Assembly (NCBI GenBank): GCA_009746045.1
Contig: RPFO01000079.1
Coordinates: 3,160,828-3,224,827 of the forward strand
DNA: 64,000 bases
Reading direction: 5' to 3'
DNA from: Mesostigma viride
Taxonomy: Eukaryota; Streptophyta; Mesostigmatophyceae; Mesostigmatales; Mesostigmataceae
The notes under the pieces were generated by a model, which made no database searches, had not been told where the DNA came from, and worked only from the letters and a program-made list of their open reading frames with translations. Position 1 is the first letter of the stretch; every line of letters begins with the position of its first letter. Position numbers and translations under genes: made by a program. Below, piece after piece: positions 33,335-44,639 of this stretch.

Positions 33335-36300
33335 TTTGCATGACGGGCAAGAGGATTTCAGCCGTGGGCAACCAAGCACACATGTCGTCGGGCTAGTCCG
33401 ACGAGTGCGCACGTGAACCGGCACTCCCGGTCACACACGACACCATAGAGATAGTCAGCTGCACCGCCTCATGTCGGCGAAACCCATAGTTCCATCGGAA
33501 TCGTTTCAGCGGCCGGCATTTCCTCTCCGCGTTTCCTCAACCTCGTTTTCAGGATCATACTCATCGTTCCTGCATTTTCCTCTTCCACGCAGGTTGTGGC
33601 TTTTTTGAAAGCCACGAATGTACCCGGGGATGGGACGCTTCGGCTGCCTCAATGCCTACACATTCAATACGATGTCCCCCTCTCACCTTCCTCCATCATT
33701 CCGCTCACATTGCACTACGTGTCTGTGTTTTGTTCTTTTTCTTGTTCTCGTTTGTTTTGCTGTTCTTGTCCTTTTTCTTTTACTTTTACTGAGGGAGCTA
33801 GGCTGGGCTGCGCGCTGTGTGTGCTACTCTCGTGTTTTTCTGTGGGCACTTGAGAGACTAACCAAGGATCGGGCCCCCCACACGGCAATATCAGCCTTTG
33901 CTTTTGTTTACCCTCCCATATCTCTTTACAAACGCCAAAAAAACACAAAGGCAGGAGCACGGTGACTCATCTGGAACATGAAGAAGGGAAATCTTTTCGT
34001 TACAGGAAAGAGGTGTCAAGTATGACAATTGGAAGGCCCCCCCACTGGGAATCCACATGTTCCGAGTCCATTCAGCTGTGTTGTTAGCCACATCCTGCCC
34101 CGGGGAGATGCATCATGGACCACCGCTATCGCGTAACGGGTGTTACGCAGTGAATATTGACTTACCTCAATATGCTCCGCTCTGGTTCTGTTTGATGTCT
34201 TAGCTCTCAGTGCATCTGAATCATCATGAAACACCTTATGACTTTCTGGCATGCTCTTACCCTCCACAGAATACGGCAATCCAGTGGCATTGATTACCGG
34301 AAGTACACTGCTATTTCTCGGCAGTTCCCCTATCGTATCTCCTCACAGGCATGGCGGAAGCGTTGTCGCATCAACACGCGCCATAACCATCACTGCAAGG
34401 ATGACCATACTCTACGTCGCCTCCGGCGCTTACAGCGCACGCATTTGTCGCTTACCAACTCCACTCGCCCACACCCCGTAAGCACCCATCGCGTCATTTA
34501 TGCCATTTACAACCGCAGGTACCCTCAGCGTATCTACGTTGGCCAGACGCAACGGGATGCCTGGACGCGTTTTCAGGAACATGTCCGAGCGGCACGCCGC
34601 CTTCATATTGGCCGCCCTGCCGCCAACGACGACACCCCCCTACATGGCGCCATGGCCCAATACGGGTGGTGGGATTGGCGAGTCGTCCCCTTGGAACATG
34701 TCCCCGGCACCTTTACCGGCGCCGCTTTTCGCAAAGCCGCAGGGCATCGGGAAACGTTTTGGAAACGAATGTTACATGCATTTCTGCCCCACGGTTTTTG
34801 CATTGAAGGCAAGAGTTTCAAAGCTCGGTCTCGCCGCCGCCCGCCTCCCCTCCGTCCCCGCCCTCTTATGTTCATCCGTGCCTGGCGTCTGAAGCACAAT
34901 CTCCACCCATATCGCCCCTATCCCCCCAGCGTCACCCCGGCCCCTCCACCTTCCACACATGTGTCCACCGATCCTTCCCTTTACTCCACCAGTCTCCGCT
35001 GCTTACGTCACATGTCTCGGCTTATGCAACGCGGCAACTTTCATGCATCCTATCTCGAAGCCTGCAGCTTGAAGAAGCTTACCAGCTTACACATTGCCGT
35101 CGGGTCGTGCTCCCCAGCTGATCTGCAAGTCCCCCGCTCCCATGCCACTAGTCTGCGAGGCCTTCTCTCACGTATCATTCGGCACCGTGTCAATGGGAAT
35201 GCAGATGCACTGCGTCCGCGCCGTTTGCTGATCTCACCTTTCATTCATGCTGCGATGGATGAGCTGTGTTTGCCACACATTCTGCATTTGCCGCAAGTGC
35301 AGGCTGCGATGCCGCTCGTGGTGCGCAACACTTTCGGCACTCCCATTGCGCCTGGCATTACTCTCCCACCTTGGGACAAATGGTTTTCAGCAACGGGAAG
35401 GTCAGCCGCGATACAACGCCCACCGAGCTGGCCACCATCTTGGCAGGGCCCTGCCCCTGCCAACAACAACGGTATTTCAAGTACCTTGATCCCACCTCAC
35501 AGCACGTCATGACCGCTGACCTCAGCATCCTGCCGAGCCACACGCTTGTAGACCTTTTTGCCAAAGGCACCAAGTTTCGGCCGTGGGTCCAGCGCACGTG
35601 TGCCAAAGAGGTGAATGCACTGCTCTCCACATCACTGCGCAAATTTGCAATGCCATGAGCACGGACCTACAGCTTGCTCCCCTTGCCATGGAACCGTGGT
35701 TTCGCGCCGTCATTCACGAATGCAATGCACGTCTCACCAGGCTTGATTACCGTCTCCAGCAGGTCCACCGCACCACCTGGCTCAACACCACAGATAAAGC
35801 ACTTCTTGACCACTTCAAGCAGGACTTTATCATCACGTGTGTTGACAAGAGTGCCAACAACTTTGCTTTCATATGCAAGAAGCACTACCTTGCTACTTTG
35901 CAACACGAGTTGGCGTCCAGCCCTACCTATGTTCAGCGTGCACAGTCCACCGCCAGTATCACCGCTGCTCATCGGGCTTTTCTGCACAGCCAAAACATTT
36001 TTGCTCGGGCATTCCTTAAGCGGCAGCGACGCGCCACCACCACTACGTTCCCATATCTGTATCTCACTCTTAAGCTGCACAAAACTCCTGTTGCTTTGCG
36101 CACCATTGCTGCGTCGCATTCAGCCCCACTGATGCCTCTCTCGAAACTCATCTGCCATGCTTTGAATGCTCTTCTCCCCGAAGCCAATGCATTATGGGTG
36201 GAGGTGCTGTCGAATGCCGGGTATGAATGCGCTGGTAGTTGGATCGTCATAGACTCAGCCCAAGTACGCCTACGCCTTGCCGCCCTTAGCCGTTCTAAGA

Positions 36301-37837
36301 CAGCAGCAGAGAAACGTATACCTATGCCCATAGCCACCTATGATTTCACCACTCTATATACCACACTAGATTTGCACGATTTGAAAGCTCGTTTAGATAG
36401 CCTCCTTACTCGTCTGTATGCACGTAGGCCTCACGGGCGCAACCACCTGCACGTGCGTGTTTCTCAGACCAAGCCCACGGCAACGTGGCTCTCAGGGATC
36501 GCGGCAGGTGCTATCGTGCGGGATGGTTATAATTATATTATCACGAAGGCTGACCTTGTCCATTGGATCTCTTATCTTGTTGATAACACCTTCATCTGTT
36601 TTGCGGGCAATGTATACCAACAAGCTATCGGCATCCCTATGGGCACTAACTGTGCCGGGCTCCTTGCAAACCTCTATCTATACACTTATGAGCTTGCATT
36701 CATGGAGAATCTCATTGCCTCAAACGATGATGTTCTCATCAGGCGTTTTATCCATACATGTCGATACATTGATGATGTCATCGCTTTCGACAACCCTGAT
36801 TTCGCAACCCATTTGTATATCACCGCTGGTCTGCCTGGCATCTACCCGCAAGCGTCCCTCACATTAAAGCTCACGTCGGAGGATACTCATTGCAATTACC
36901 TCGATCTTAACATTACCCATAACAAGAAGGGCTGGCGTACGGCTATCTATGATAAGCGCAAGGATCCTAAATACCAGCAAATTCCTTTTATTCGTTACCC
37001 CGATATTCACAGTCTCCTTTCCCACACAGCAAAATATGGTGTTGTTCTTTCTCAGTTACATCGTTTTTCCCGTCTTTGTTCTTATCGTGTTGATTTCATC
37101 ACGACTCTTGTTGAACTCTTGCAGCGTTTATTGGTCAAAGACTATGACCGAGCCATTATGCTCCGTCAAGTCCGATGTTTTTTGCAACGTCACCCACATC
37201 TGTTCGGTGCTGCCCCTTGGCACAAGCTCTACAAACAGGTCGTGGACCGGCTGGATCGCATAGTATCTCCGCACATCTGAACCCTGTGATGCCAGATCTC
37301 CTTTGCGGCCGTTCCGAGCTTGGCACTGGATTCGTTGTCCACATCGTCGCGTCGCTGCCGCAACACGATGTTTTCTGGCATCCGCGGGCTTTTGGTTCCC
37401 GCCGCACATTTGAAAGTGCTGTCCTCCGGCTTTTTGCCTTTGCACCGTGTGCAGTTCTTGGACGTTTGGAATCATGGCATGGCTAACGTGATGACTGACT
37501 AGCTAGACCTTTTCAGTGGTTTTCCATTTGCGGGTATTTCCTCGTAAATGGTGGGAGAGCGATCGCAGCAATGGTGCTCACCACTAGACACTCCCGGCCA
37601 GTTAGGCTAGAAACACACGCCCTGATCAAGCATGCTGTTTCCGGCCCCACCGTCTAGGTCATCTAGTCGCTCCACACGTAAGCCAGCCATAATTTCAATG
37701 CACAAGGATACACATTTCCATCACCATTCATCTTCATCATCCTGAACGACTCGAAAACGCGGAAAAGATAACGGCAGGCTCGAGCTACCATGGTCCGGAT
37801 TCTCCCGATTTCTGGCCTGCGCTGGTTGTCTCTTTGA
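33335..37837 (+). mobile_element. Penelope-like element copy 2 (Chlamys-type)
   Basis: Nearly identical to copy 1 from 9441 to 14254 but without the 295-base insertion. The short similarity ATAAAG on both sides (near 33325 and 37836) may be a target duplication but is not convincing. High identity means both copies are recent. It lies about 460 bases downstream of the zinc-knuckle gene. Confidence 0.9.
34226..37280 (+). CDS. Penelope-like polyprotein, copy 2
   Basis: Same domain order as copy 1: GIY-YIG near residues 88-160, CPCQQ linker (near 35453), then the reverse transcriptase with KLHKTP, GIPMGT and RYIDDV. The coding region reads in two frames (34226-35512 and 35583-37280, with the linker in between in the alternative frame), so a few small indels near 35.3-35.7 kb separate it from copy 1, where that stretch is one frame. 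It is unlikely to make full-length protein. Confidence 0.8.
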
Positions 37838-38076
37838 TAAAGTCACTAAACCTTGGAGCTGTTAATCCCACGAAGGCTAATGCGCACGGCCAGGCCAGAC
37901 CGATCATTGCTGCCACAGAAGTACATGTCAATAGCGAATTAATGGTTTGGGTTCCCCTCTCCAATTTTAACCGTCGATTTTCCAGATTGATAAGCGCACT
38001 TAACTGTCTCATAATTGCATGTGATCATGAAAAATGAGATTGCAGGTAGGCTGCATGCCGTACATGATCCCGTTTT

Positions 38077-38310
38077 ATCAAGGAGACAACCAGCGGCCAG
38101 CGCAGGCTAGAAATCGGGAGAATCCGGACCATGGTAGATCGAGCCTGCCGTTATCTTGTCCGCGTTCTCGAGTCGTTCAGGATGATGAATATGAATGGAG
38201 ATGGAAATGTGTAGCCTTGTGCATTGAAATTATGGCTGGCTTACGTGTAGAGCGGCTAGATGACCTAGACGGTGGGGCCGGAAACAGCTTGCTTGATCAG
38301 GGCGTGTGAT
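38077..38310 (-). mobile_element. Penelope-like 3' fragment
   Basis: Reverse complement of the last ~230 bases of the long copies, starting TCAAGGAGACAACCAGC, with a small internal duplication GCGGCCA. It lies 240 bases downstream of copy 2 in opposite orientation, a tail-to-tail pair typical of this group. Confidence 0.85.
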
Positions 38311-38462
38311 CAGGCCGTTTTATACGTACTAGGGTGTTAATTTCAAGTTCCGGTGATCAAGGCGGATCAGCAGGCGGATCAACCCAAATTCAATCAGATC
38401 ACTTGCATTCGATGCGTCTTCTCAAGATGCACGGTCCACCACTCGCCAGTATAATCGATTGA

Positions 38463-39640
38463 AAATTACATTAAATTATAACATGACTCCGTGGGGAGAT
38501 CATGTAGCAAGTATTTCCTTGCGCGTGATGGATGGGGGTGAGCGAAGGGCTCCGCGAAACCTACATAGTTACAGATAGATGATGGCTACTAACTACCGAC
38601 TAAGCTAACTCTAGGCTAATCTAGAAAATCCTAACTACTCTACTCAGCAAAGCGCCCCTTCCTCCTTGCGGCGGGGGGGGCTTGCCCACAGGGGCTGGCA
38701 TGTGGTCGTGGACTATTTGGTCTGCCAACTCTTCTTGTTCTGACTTCTGCATATAGCAGTCCAAGCAAGAGAGAGGAAGGAAATGCGGTGTTCAAACTTG
38801 ACTGGGACCACGAGGTTGGCCAGCAACTGCTGTGTATAGTTCATGGCAGGTTTACCAACCTTTCTGGGAATGTCCATGGGGGCGGCTGCAGGAATTAGGA
38901 TATGCCGCACCCTGGCTGGCCGGCCTATAACCGCTGGGGGCCGGCCGGACCAAGGGCGATGTCTACCTGACTGGTGCGAGCAAGATGTCCTACGAATGCT
39001 ATCCTATGCTGCCTAATAATCTCATCCGTAATGCGAGGCATACCCTGATCAATACAAAGACTCTAATGACCTATGTGTGGAAACCCCTACATGCAGGACC
39101 TGTCGGAGCATCCTGTAAAACGTGCCGTCCAGCCGGCCGGTGGCCAGCGTGTCCGTGAGCGTCCATGCCTCTGCATGCGCGCCATAGGTGAGCACCTTTA
39201 GGACCAGGACCTTGAAGAGCACTCGCTTGCAGTCCTCGCCCAGGTCCTTCGAGTGCCAGTAGGGGTTGAGCGAACGGAGTCTGGCCCAGGCCAGGCGGCT
39301 GATGTGGGTGTCCACATCCTCGGCGGTGTCGAGGAGCAATGCTCCCCAGCAGTTTGAAGCGATCACAGAACGGGACCTCCGTCCCGTCTATAGCAGCCGT
39401 GGCTTCGGCGGGCAACTGGTAGCCCCACGCAACCAATCACCATTGCATCAGTTTTGACACTAATCTCCAACCCCGCCGCGCCTGCGCATCCAAGTCCATA
39501 CAGTCCAGCCAGGTCTGAATGTGCTCGAGGCGCCCGATGAGGTTGGTATCATCCGCATAAATCAGGTCGGATAGGCGGTAACCAGGGCCACCGCCGCCGT
39601 GTTCGCGATCATAACTAAGGATGTCCAATCAAACCGCGCA
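38463..39640 (-). mobile_element. 5'-truncated LINE with reverse-transcriptase remnant
   Basis: From 39628 downward: LSDLIYADDTNLIGRLEHIQTWLD (palm motif C, YADD, and the following helix), then after frame changes VLVLKVLTYGAHAEAWTLTD and DGTFYRMLRQVLHV, the thumb/C-terminal region of LINE ORF2. A ~580-base 3' UTR ends with a CTCCCCACGGAG hairpin (ACATGA/TCATGT outer stem, one base short) and an AT-rich tail at 38463-38480. It is the only LINE here with ORF2 and the best candidate for the machinery that moves the ORF2-less relatives. The clade is not assigned. Confidence 0.7.
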
Positions 39641-39656
39641 GGCTCAAACCCCTTAA

Positions 39657-41352
39657 CCCCTAAATGGTCTTGCTGCCGATTTTCCGCCAAAAAGTGACTT
39701 ACAGCCGATTTGTCGGCACCTACTCGGGGGACCAGTTTGCGAGAATACTATTGGGAATTAGGAAACGTTTAGCTGAGAAGAATGAAAGTTTATAAGTTTC
39801 TCCAGAACATGATACTAGGGTTTGCTATATTTTGACCAAGTTTAACAGGTGTTCCAGACCGTCAAAGTACAAGGGGCCAGGGTACTTTTTCACGTACAAC
39901 GTGCATTCCGGAAAACGACGACCTGGCCATGGCGGCTTGCGCCCACGCATGGCATTTACGTTTGCGTTAGAATTTTCTGGCCAAACTTAGGATATTGATT
40001 TTATACGTCCTAAAGATCATACAGGCCAATTTTTGGTTCGCGGGAATGCCATTTGATATGTGTCGGCAGCGTTCTTGCTGGAAAAAACTGCGATCAGGCC
40101 GGACGATAGAAACGTTGACAGCAATACCTTTCCGGCGTATTTTAAAGGACATATTGGTTTCTTTGTACTTTTTATGATGCATAGTAGTCGTAAACGTGCA
40201 AGGGTGGCCAGAAATCGCCGAATCCAGCGACCATGCTGCACAACTTTGGTGTGCCGAAATGCGCCATTTTGCGGCCACCGCCTGGGCCAAGGTAACGCCA
40301 TCCATGCCTGGTAAAGCTTAAGCATCGTTGTCCTATCGATGTTTGACGTTTATATATACGTTCTAGCTTGTGTAGCACATTCTGTTTGCAGTATTCATGC
40401 TCTTTCTTGACCCTGGCCTGGCCCCTTTCTAAAACACCCTTCTTAGATGCTTCCCTCAGTCAGTTGACCTGCCACAGGGTGATGGTGATAATTTTTAGAG
40501 GCTGTATGGGTTTGAATACCTCCATATATGTTTGTTATACATTTCCCACACACATATTGCATGAGTGTGAGGCAGTTGGCTGGTCTCTGTGGCATCATCA
40601 AGCATGTAAACGGTGAGTAGAAGCTTCCCATTGTCAGCATGTGCCACCAGGTGTGCTGGCCATCACCTGGAAAGCTATAGCAGCTTAGGCCTAGTTTATC
40701 CTTGCTAGGGCAGGCTGAAATAGGCTTAAAATCACTAGTTTGTTGGTGGCTGCCTCCTAGAATGCATGCCTTGCGTAGGGTATCCGTACCACGTTACCTA
40801 CGTGCATGGACAAGGTGGCACCTGCACATAGGTGCCATGTAAGGGCAGTGTGATGATGCAGTTATGTTTCCCCATCATTGTGGAAGGGAAATGTATTGTT
40901 TGGCATGGTTGGGGGCCATATTAGTAGGTATTAGTAGGTAGTATGCCCACTCCTACCCCTTGGTTGCTTTTTACCAACGGTACCCCTATGGGCTGTACTG
41001 GGTGTAACTGCTGGTATACCCACCCAAATGATGACCCCAATGGCTCAAACTGTTCAGCAACTAATTGTTTATCATCCCTGAAGTGGTAGGTGCCTAGCTC
41101 TTACAACATAATTCAAAATGCACATTCTACCAAAAATGAAAACGCTCGTCTTGACCCCCCTGACTTTGACGGCAGTTATACATGGCCTACGATGAATATA
41201 TGTGAGGTTGTGATATATCACGGCTTAGGGCAACTCATGGACATGCTTGCCCCAAGGACAGCCATTGGATATTGCTAGGTTGTACAGGGGCTGGTTTACA
41301 AAATAGGTGAGTTACTGCCGATTTATCGGCAGCATTTCCGCCCATTCAGGGG
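39657..41352. mobile_element. TTAA-flanked non-autonomous DNA element, 1.7 kb
   Basis: Left end TTAA then CCCCTAAATGG (39653-39667); right end CCATTCAGGGG then TTAA (41342-41356). The 11-base inverted ends differ at one base. Subterminal GCCGATTTGTCGGC (near 39698) recurs as GCCGATTTATCGGC (near 41318). No transposase frame is left. TTAA with a CCC-start fits piggyBac-like or Kolobok-like non-autonomous elements. Confidence 0.7.
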
Positions 41353-41356
41353 TTAA

Positions 41357-42120
41357 GAGGGTATAGCGCGCACGTGCCTGGCGCGCATGACGTGATCCAC
41401 GACGATATCAAAAAAGAACAAAAAAAAAAGAAGAGATATGGGGATGCAGGACACAGCTTTGCCACACCCCGTGGTGGAGGGGGAATGGTGGGGTGGTGCC
41501 ATAGTCGGCTCATGAACTACGCAATATCACTACGGCTCATGAAACGCAATATCGAAAAAGAAACGCACGTACGTGACAGAATTCAGTCTATGACGACCCC
41601 GAAAGCTAAACGCAGTCGGGAAAGGAGCTAGATTGATCGAATCCGGCTCGATCCTGGCAGTCCAACCCACCCGCAATTGTTCTCGCCCCGAGCCGCCTGG
41701 ATTTAACCCGCAAATCCATCGCCACGCGCGCCTCGCCCGAGCCCTACTTGAAACCCTGCCACGACCAGAAACGGATCCGCTTTCACCCCGGCAACGTACA
41801 AAAACTTTTCCTTATACCATTGGCAAAATCTGTCCCTGGGACACTGAGGTCGACCGACCAGGTCCTCCGGTACTTGGTTCAAAAACGCAAGATTGTTAAT
41901 TACGCTTGCCCGGAAAATTAAAGGCTTTCAATCCGTCGATCAATGACGCTAATGAGGTGACGATTCTCCTCAATAAACCACTCGACAGAGGCGCTCCAGT
42001 GCATAATATGACGATCCTGACCAGCCCGACTTCCAGCCGATCAACGAAGCAGCCCTCATGCATTGCTGTGCTACACAACCAAGGCCCCGCGCAAGGATGA
42101 CGTACATCCGCGCAGTCAAT
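41357..42120. other. No gene seen
   Basis: Contains an A-run at 41410-41430 and short open frames without family character. Nothing supportable. Confidence 0.5.
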
Positions 42121-42225
42121 TAATCAAACACGTGCTCCCGTTGGGGAGTCACGTACAGAGCACCTACTTGTGCTTTTAATCCCTGAGTGTGTACAACGGG
42201 TAGTAGGGGGGCATGCAGAGACCCC
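42121..42225 (-). mobile_element. LINE 3' end fragment
   Basis: Minus-strand terminus with the GTGCTCC-type hairpin (here with a 5-base insertion) and a very short TTAA tail. Similarity to the other 3' UTRs ends after ~100 bases. Confidence 0.6.
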
Positions 42226-42239
42226 CCCCCTCCCAGCTC

Positions 42240-43200
42240 GCCGCCCTCAGTGAACGCGCCTGACGGCCCACTCAACACTCTCTCGGCCAAGGTCAACAAC
42301 GTATTGAAGCCTGCAGCTATAGAGTCGCACTTAAGCTCCAGCGTCAGTTTACTGCTACGCAAGAGCACATTGCCACCAAAGTTTCCGAGGCCACAGCCAC
42401 TGTGACCCGGAAATGCACCCTAAAAGGCGGGTTGAACCAGGTCCAGAAGGCCGAGTCAGCCAAGGCACCGTGAAACTTGAGGCAGTTGCTACCAAGGTAG
42501 ACGCCCTGGCCACGCAGGTCCCAGGAGATCGCCGAGCGAACGGCTGGCACCATTGCCGCCCAACCTGCTGGTATAGATAGGGCTAGCGATGACCGACCCC
42601 TCGACTCGCGCGCGCAAGTCGAGCGCCTCCTGGGCTGACCTGCTCAAGAGCCCAGGCCGTCCTAGTACCACGACCGCCATCACCACCAAGCTCCAGGAGC
42701 TGGAAGACACGCGCCGCGAGGCCGCTGACCGTGACCGTCGCCGCTGCCGGGTCATCCTCAGGCGCTTCGACATGCAGCCGGAGGAGATCGACCCCAGACC
42801 GATCTCTTCTCGACGAGCTGAAGAATAATAAACTTCTTGGCGTTCGCACGTGCATGGCGCTGCATGCCAGGTGCGACACTGCAGGGCGCCTACCGCCTAG
42901 CTGCCCCATCCACGGGCGCGCCAAGGCTGGCCGGCCCCGGCCTCCAGTGGTCCTCACCTTCAGCGACGTCACAGCCCGAGTTCAGTTGAATCCTCTCTCG
43001 CCGCAAGAAGCTGGTACGTGAACACCTCCTGGTCGCTTGACGACGACCTGACGCCAGCCCAGCAGCAGCAACGCCGCGATCAGTGGCCCGACTACATCAG
43101 CCACAACTGAGACCAACCCCGAGAAGCCCCAAGTGTACTGGCGGGGCGGGGACCAGTTATGTCATGCAACAAACAAGAAACTGCGGAAGCTAGCCCCCCC
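42240..43200 (+). mobile_element. ORF1-only LINE, copy D (separate subfamily)
   Basis: Plus-strand remnant: SASWADLLKSPGRPS (near 42625), a helical EDTRREAADRDRR stretch, RRCRVILRRFDMQPEE (42745, the RRM-like strand), then in other frames the C-terminal DDDLTPAQQQQRRDQW-like block (near 43035) and a VYWRGGDQL box (43135). The same architecture as copies A-C but a different sequence, so a second subfamily. No ORF2. Confidence 0.6.
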
Positions 43201-43299
43201 GGGCTCCCCCGGGATAGAGCACTCAAGCTAGTTGTCTAGATGGGGGCAATCGATTATTATGGGATAGCTTAGGCATTACAGCACTTGAAATGATATTAG

Positions 43300-43572
43300 C
43301 GCACAGCGTTCTAGCACCTTCAATTAGCTCTGGTGGCACCTTGTACGTGGTCATCAGCTTGCGCCTTACTGCGCCAACGTCTTGAGCCCACCTCACCTTT
43401 GTAGCATAAGCTATGCATCAGCCTACCTATGGTGTTGCACTGGTTGTATTGCACCCACACTGTGTTGCGCCCCGGCATGCACCATGCTGTGGAGAGAGCG
43501 CTCTGTGGCCTGCCCACTTGCGGCAGTGAGAGAAGCTAGGGCGCCCTCCCTCCTTAATTAATTAATTAAGAA
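43300..43572 (+). mobile_element. LINE 3' UTR fragment with TTAA tail
   Basis: Matches 16400-16620 in reverse complement; ends in TTAATTAATTAATTAA at 43556-43571 without the terminal hairpin, so the end itself is altered. Confidence 0.65.
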
Positions 43573-43636
43573 CATAACTCCGTTGGGAGTGTCTGTAGCA
43601 CATATCCCAGAGAAAGGGCATTCTAAGCTAGATCAA
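43573..43636 (-). mobile_element. Short LINE 3' terminus (third hairpin variant)
   Basis: On the minus strand GTGCTACAGACACTCCCAACGG-type sequence (the CTCCCAACGGAG hairpin) runs into the TTAA repeat at 43556-43572. Only ~60 bases of the element are present. It shares its tail with the oppositely oriented fragment on the left. Confidence 0.5.
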
Positions 43637-44137
43637 CCACAAGATGTGGACGCCCCCAGCGGGCTAGAATAGCAATAGCCCTAGCTTGTAACCATTGGAG
43701 TCACTGCCGCTAAGGCAGCCATGCCTTGAATGTTTGCCTAGCTGTGCCAACATACCTAGTCACGTGCCGCCAACGCACGGTACACAACCAGCCATAGCCT
43801 TAGCCTAGTCCTAGTACAGCCATGCTACGCCCTGGCTATGTTCAGATTACTTGCCCACACTTAATTAATTAATTAATACTTGTTATGCCACGCTTACATG
43901 GGTCTTATGATTGCACCCACAGTTTGCCGGATCGTTAGGCTGTCCTTTTAGCTAGCGCGCCCGAGTGCAGCTGTGGCATGCCTTTGGCATGAAGGAGACT
44001 GGGGGTCTCTGCCCTTTCTCCTGTAGTGCACACACAGGGATTACAAGCACTTCGGTGCTCCGTGACTCCCCAACGGGAGCACGTGTTTAATTAATTAATT
44101 AATTAATTAATTAATTAATTAATTAATTAATTAATTC
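43637..44137 (+). mobile_element. LINE 3' UTR of the copy B subfamily
   Basis: Reverse complement of 18556-19020, ending with the GTGCTCC...GGGAGCAC hairpin and a TTAA tail of about 45 bases (44093-44137). A TTAATTAATTAATTAAT tract at 43860-43877 interrupts the body where copy B has none. Confidence 0.8.
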
Positions 44138-44289
44138 TAAGCTACTTCCTGCAAGCTAGGGTGGGAATGTAAACAACACTTGCTCTGGGTGTGCACACCA
44201 AGGGCACCTAGCTGTGCACACCACCACGATCTCTCAATTAAGCTCAACTCAGCCAAGGGGAGCCTGTCATGGCCCCCCCCCCCCATGGG

Positions 44290-44341
44290 AATTAATTAAT
44301 TAATTAATTAATTAATTAATTAATTAATTAATTAATTAATC
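44290..44341. mobile_element. Tail-only insertion: TTAA array between duplicated flanks
   Basis: About 13 TTAA units with CCCCCATGGGAA on the left and CCCCCATGGGAA on the right. This looks like a target duplication around a pure LINE tail with no element body. Confidence 0.6.
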
Positions 44342-44639
44342 TGGCCCCCATGGGAAGATCACCATGGCTATACAAAGGGCTATAGTAGGACATGAGACAT
44401 GTGTGTAGTACTCCTACACACAGATCTCGAGTAATTTATCTAGTACCAAATCCGAAAGGCTAATTGCATCACTCCCCGGACAGGAGAACTTTAATTTGCG
44501 GATGACTGTAGGTGTAAGTTGGCGATGCCATGCATATGGTAACCGGAGACTTCCGTCCTATAGTCAGCAAAATTGGTGCGAGAGGTCCCCAGTTCGATTC
44601 CGGTCGGATTCATTTGCAGATCGCGTTTTCCGCGTTTTC

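Noticed and set aside
44560-44615. Second tRNA-like B-box (AGTTCGATTCC)
   Set aside because: T-stem has two mismatches and there is no acceptor partner at the expected distance.
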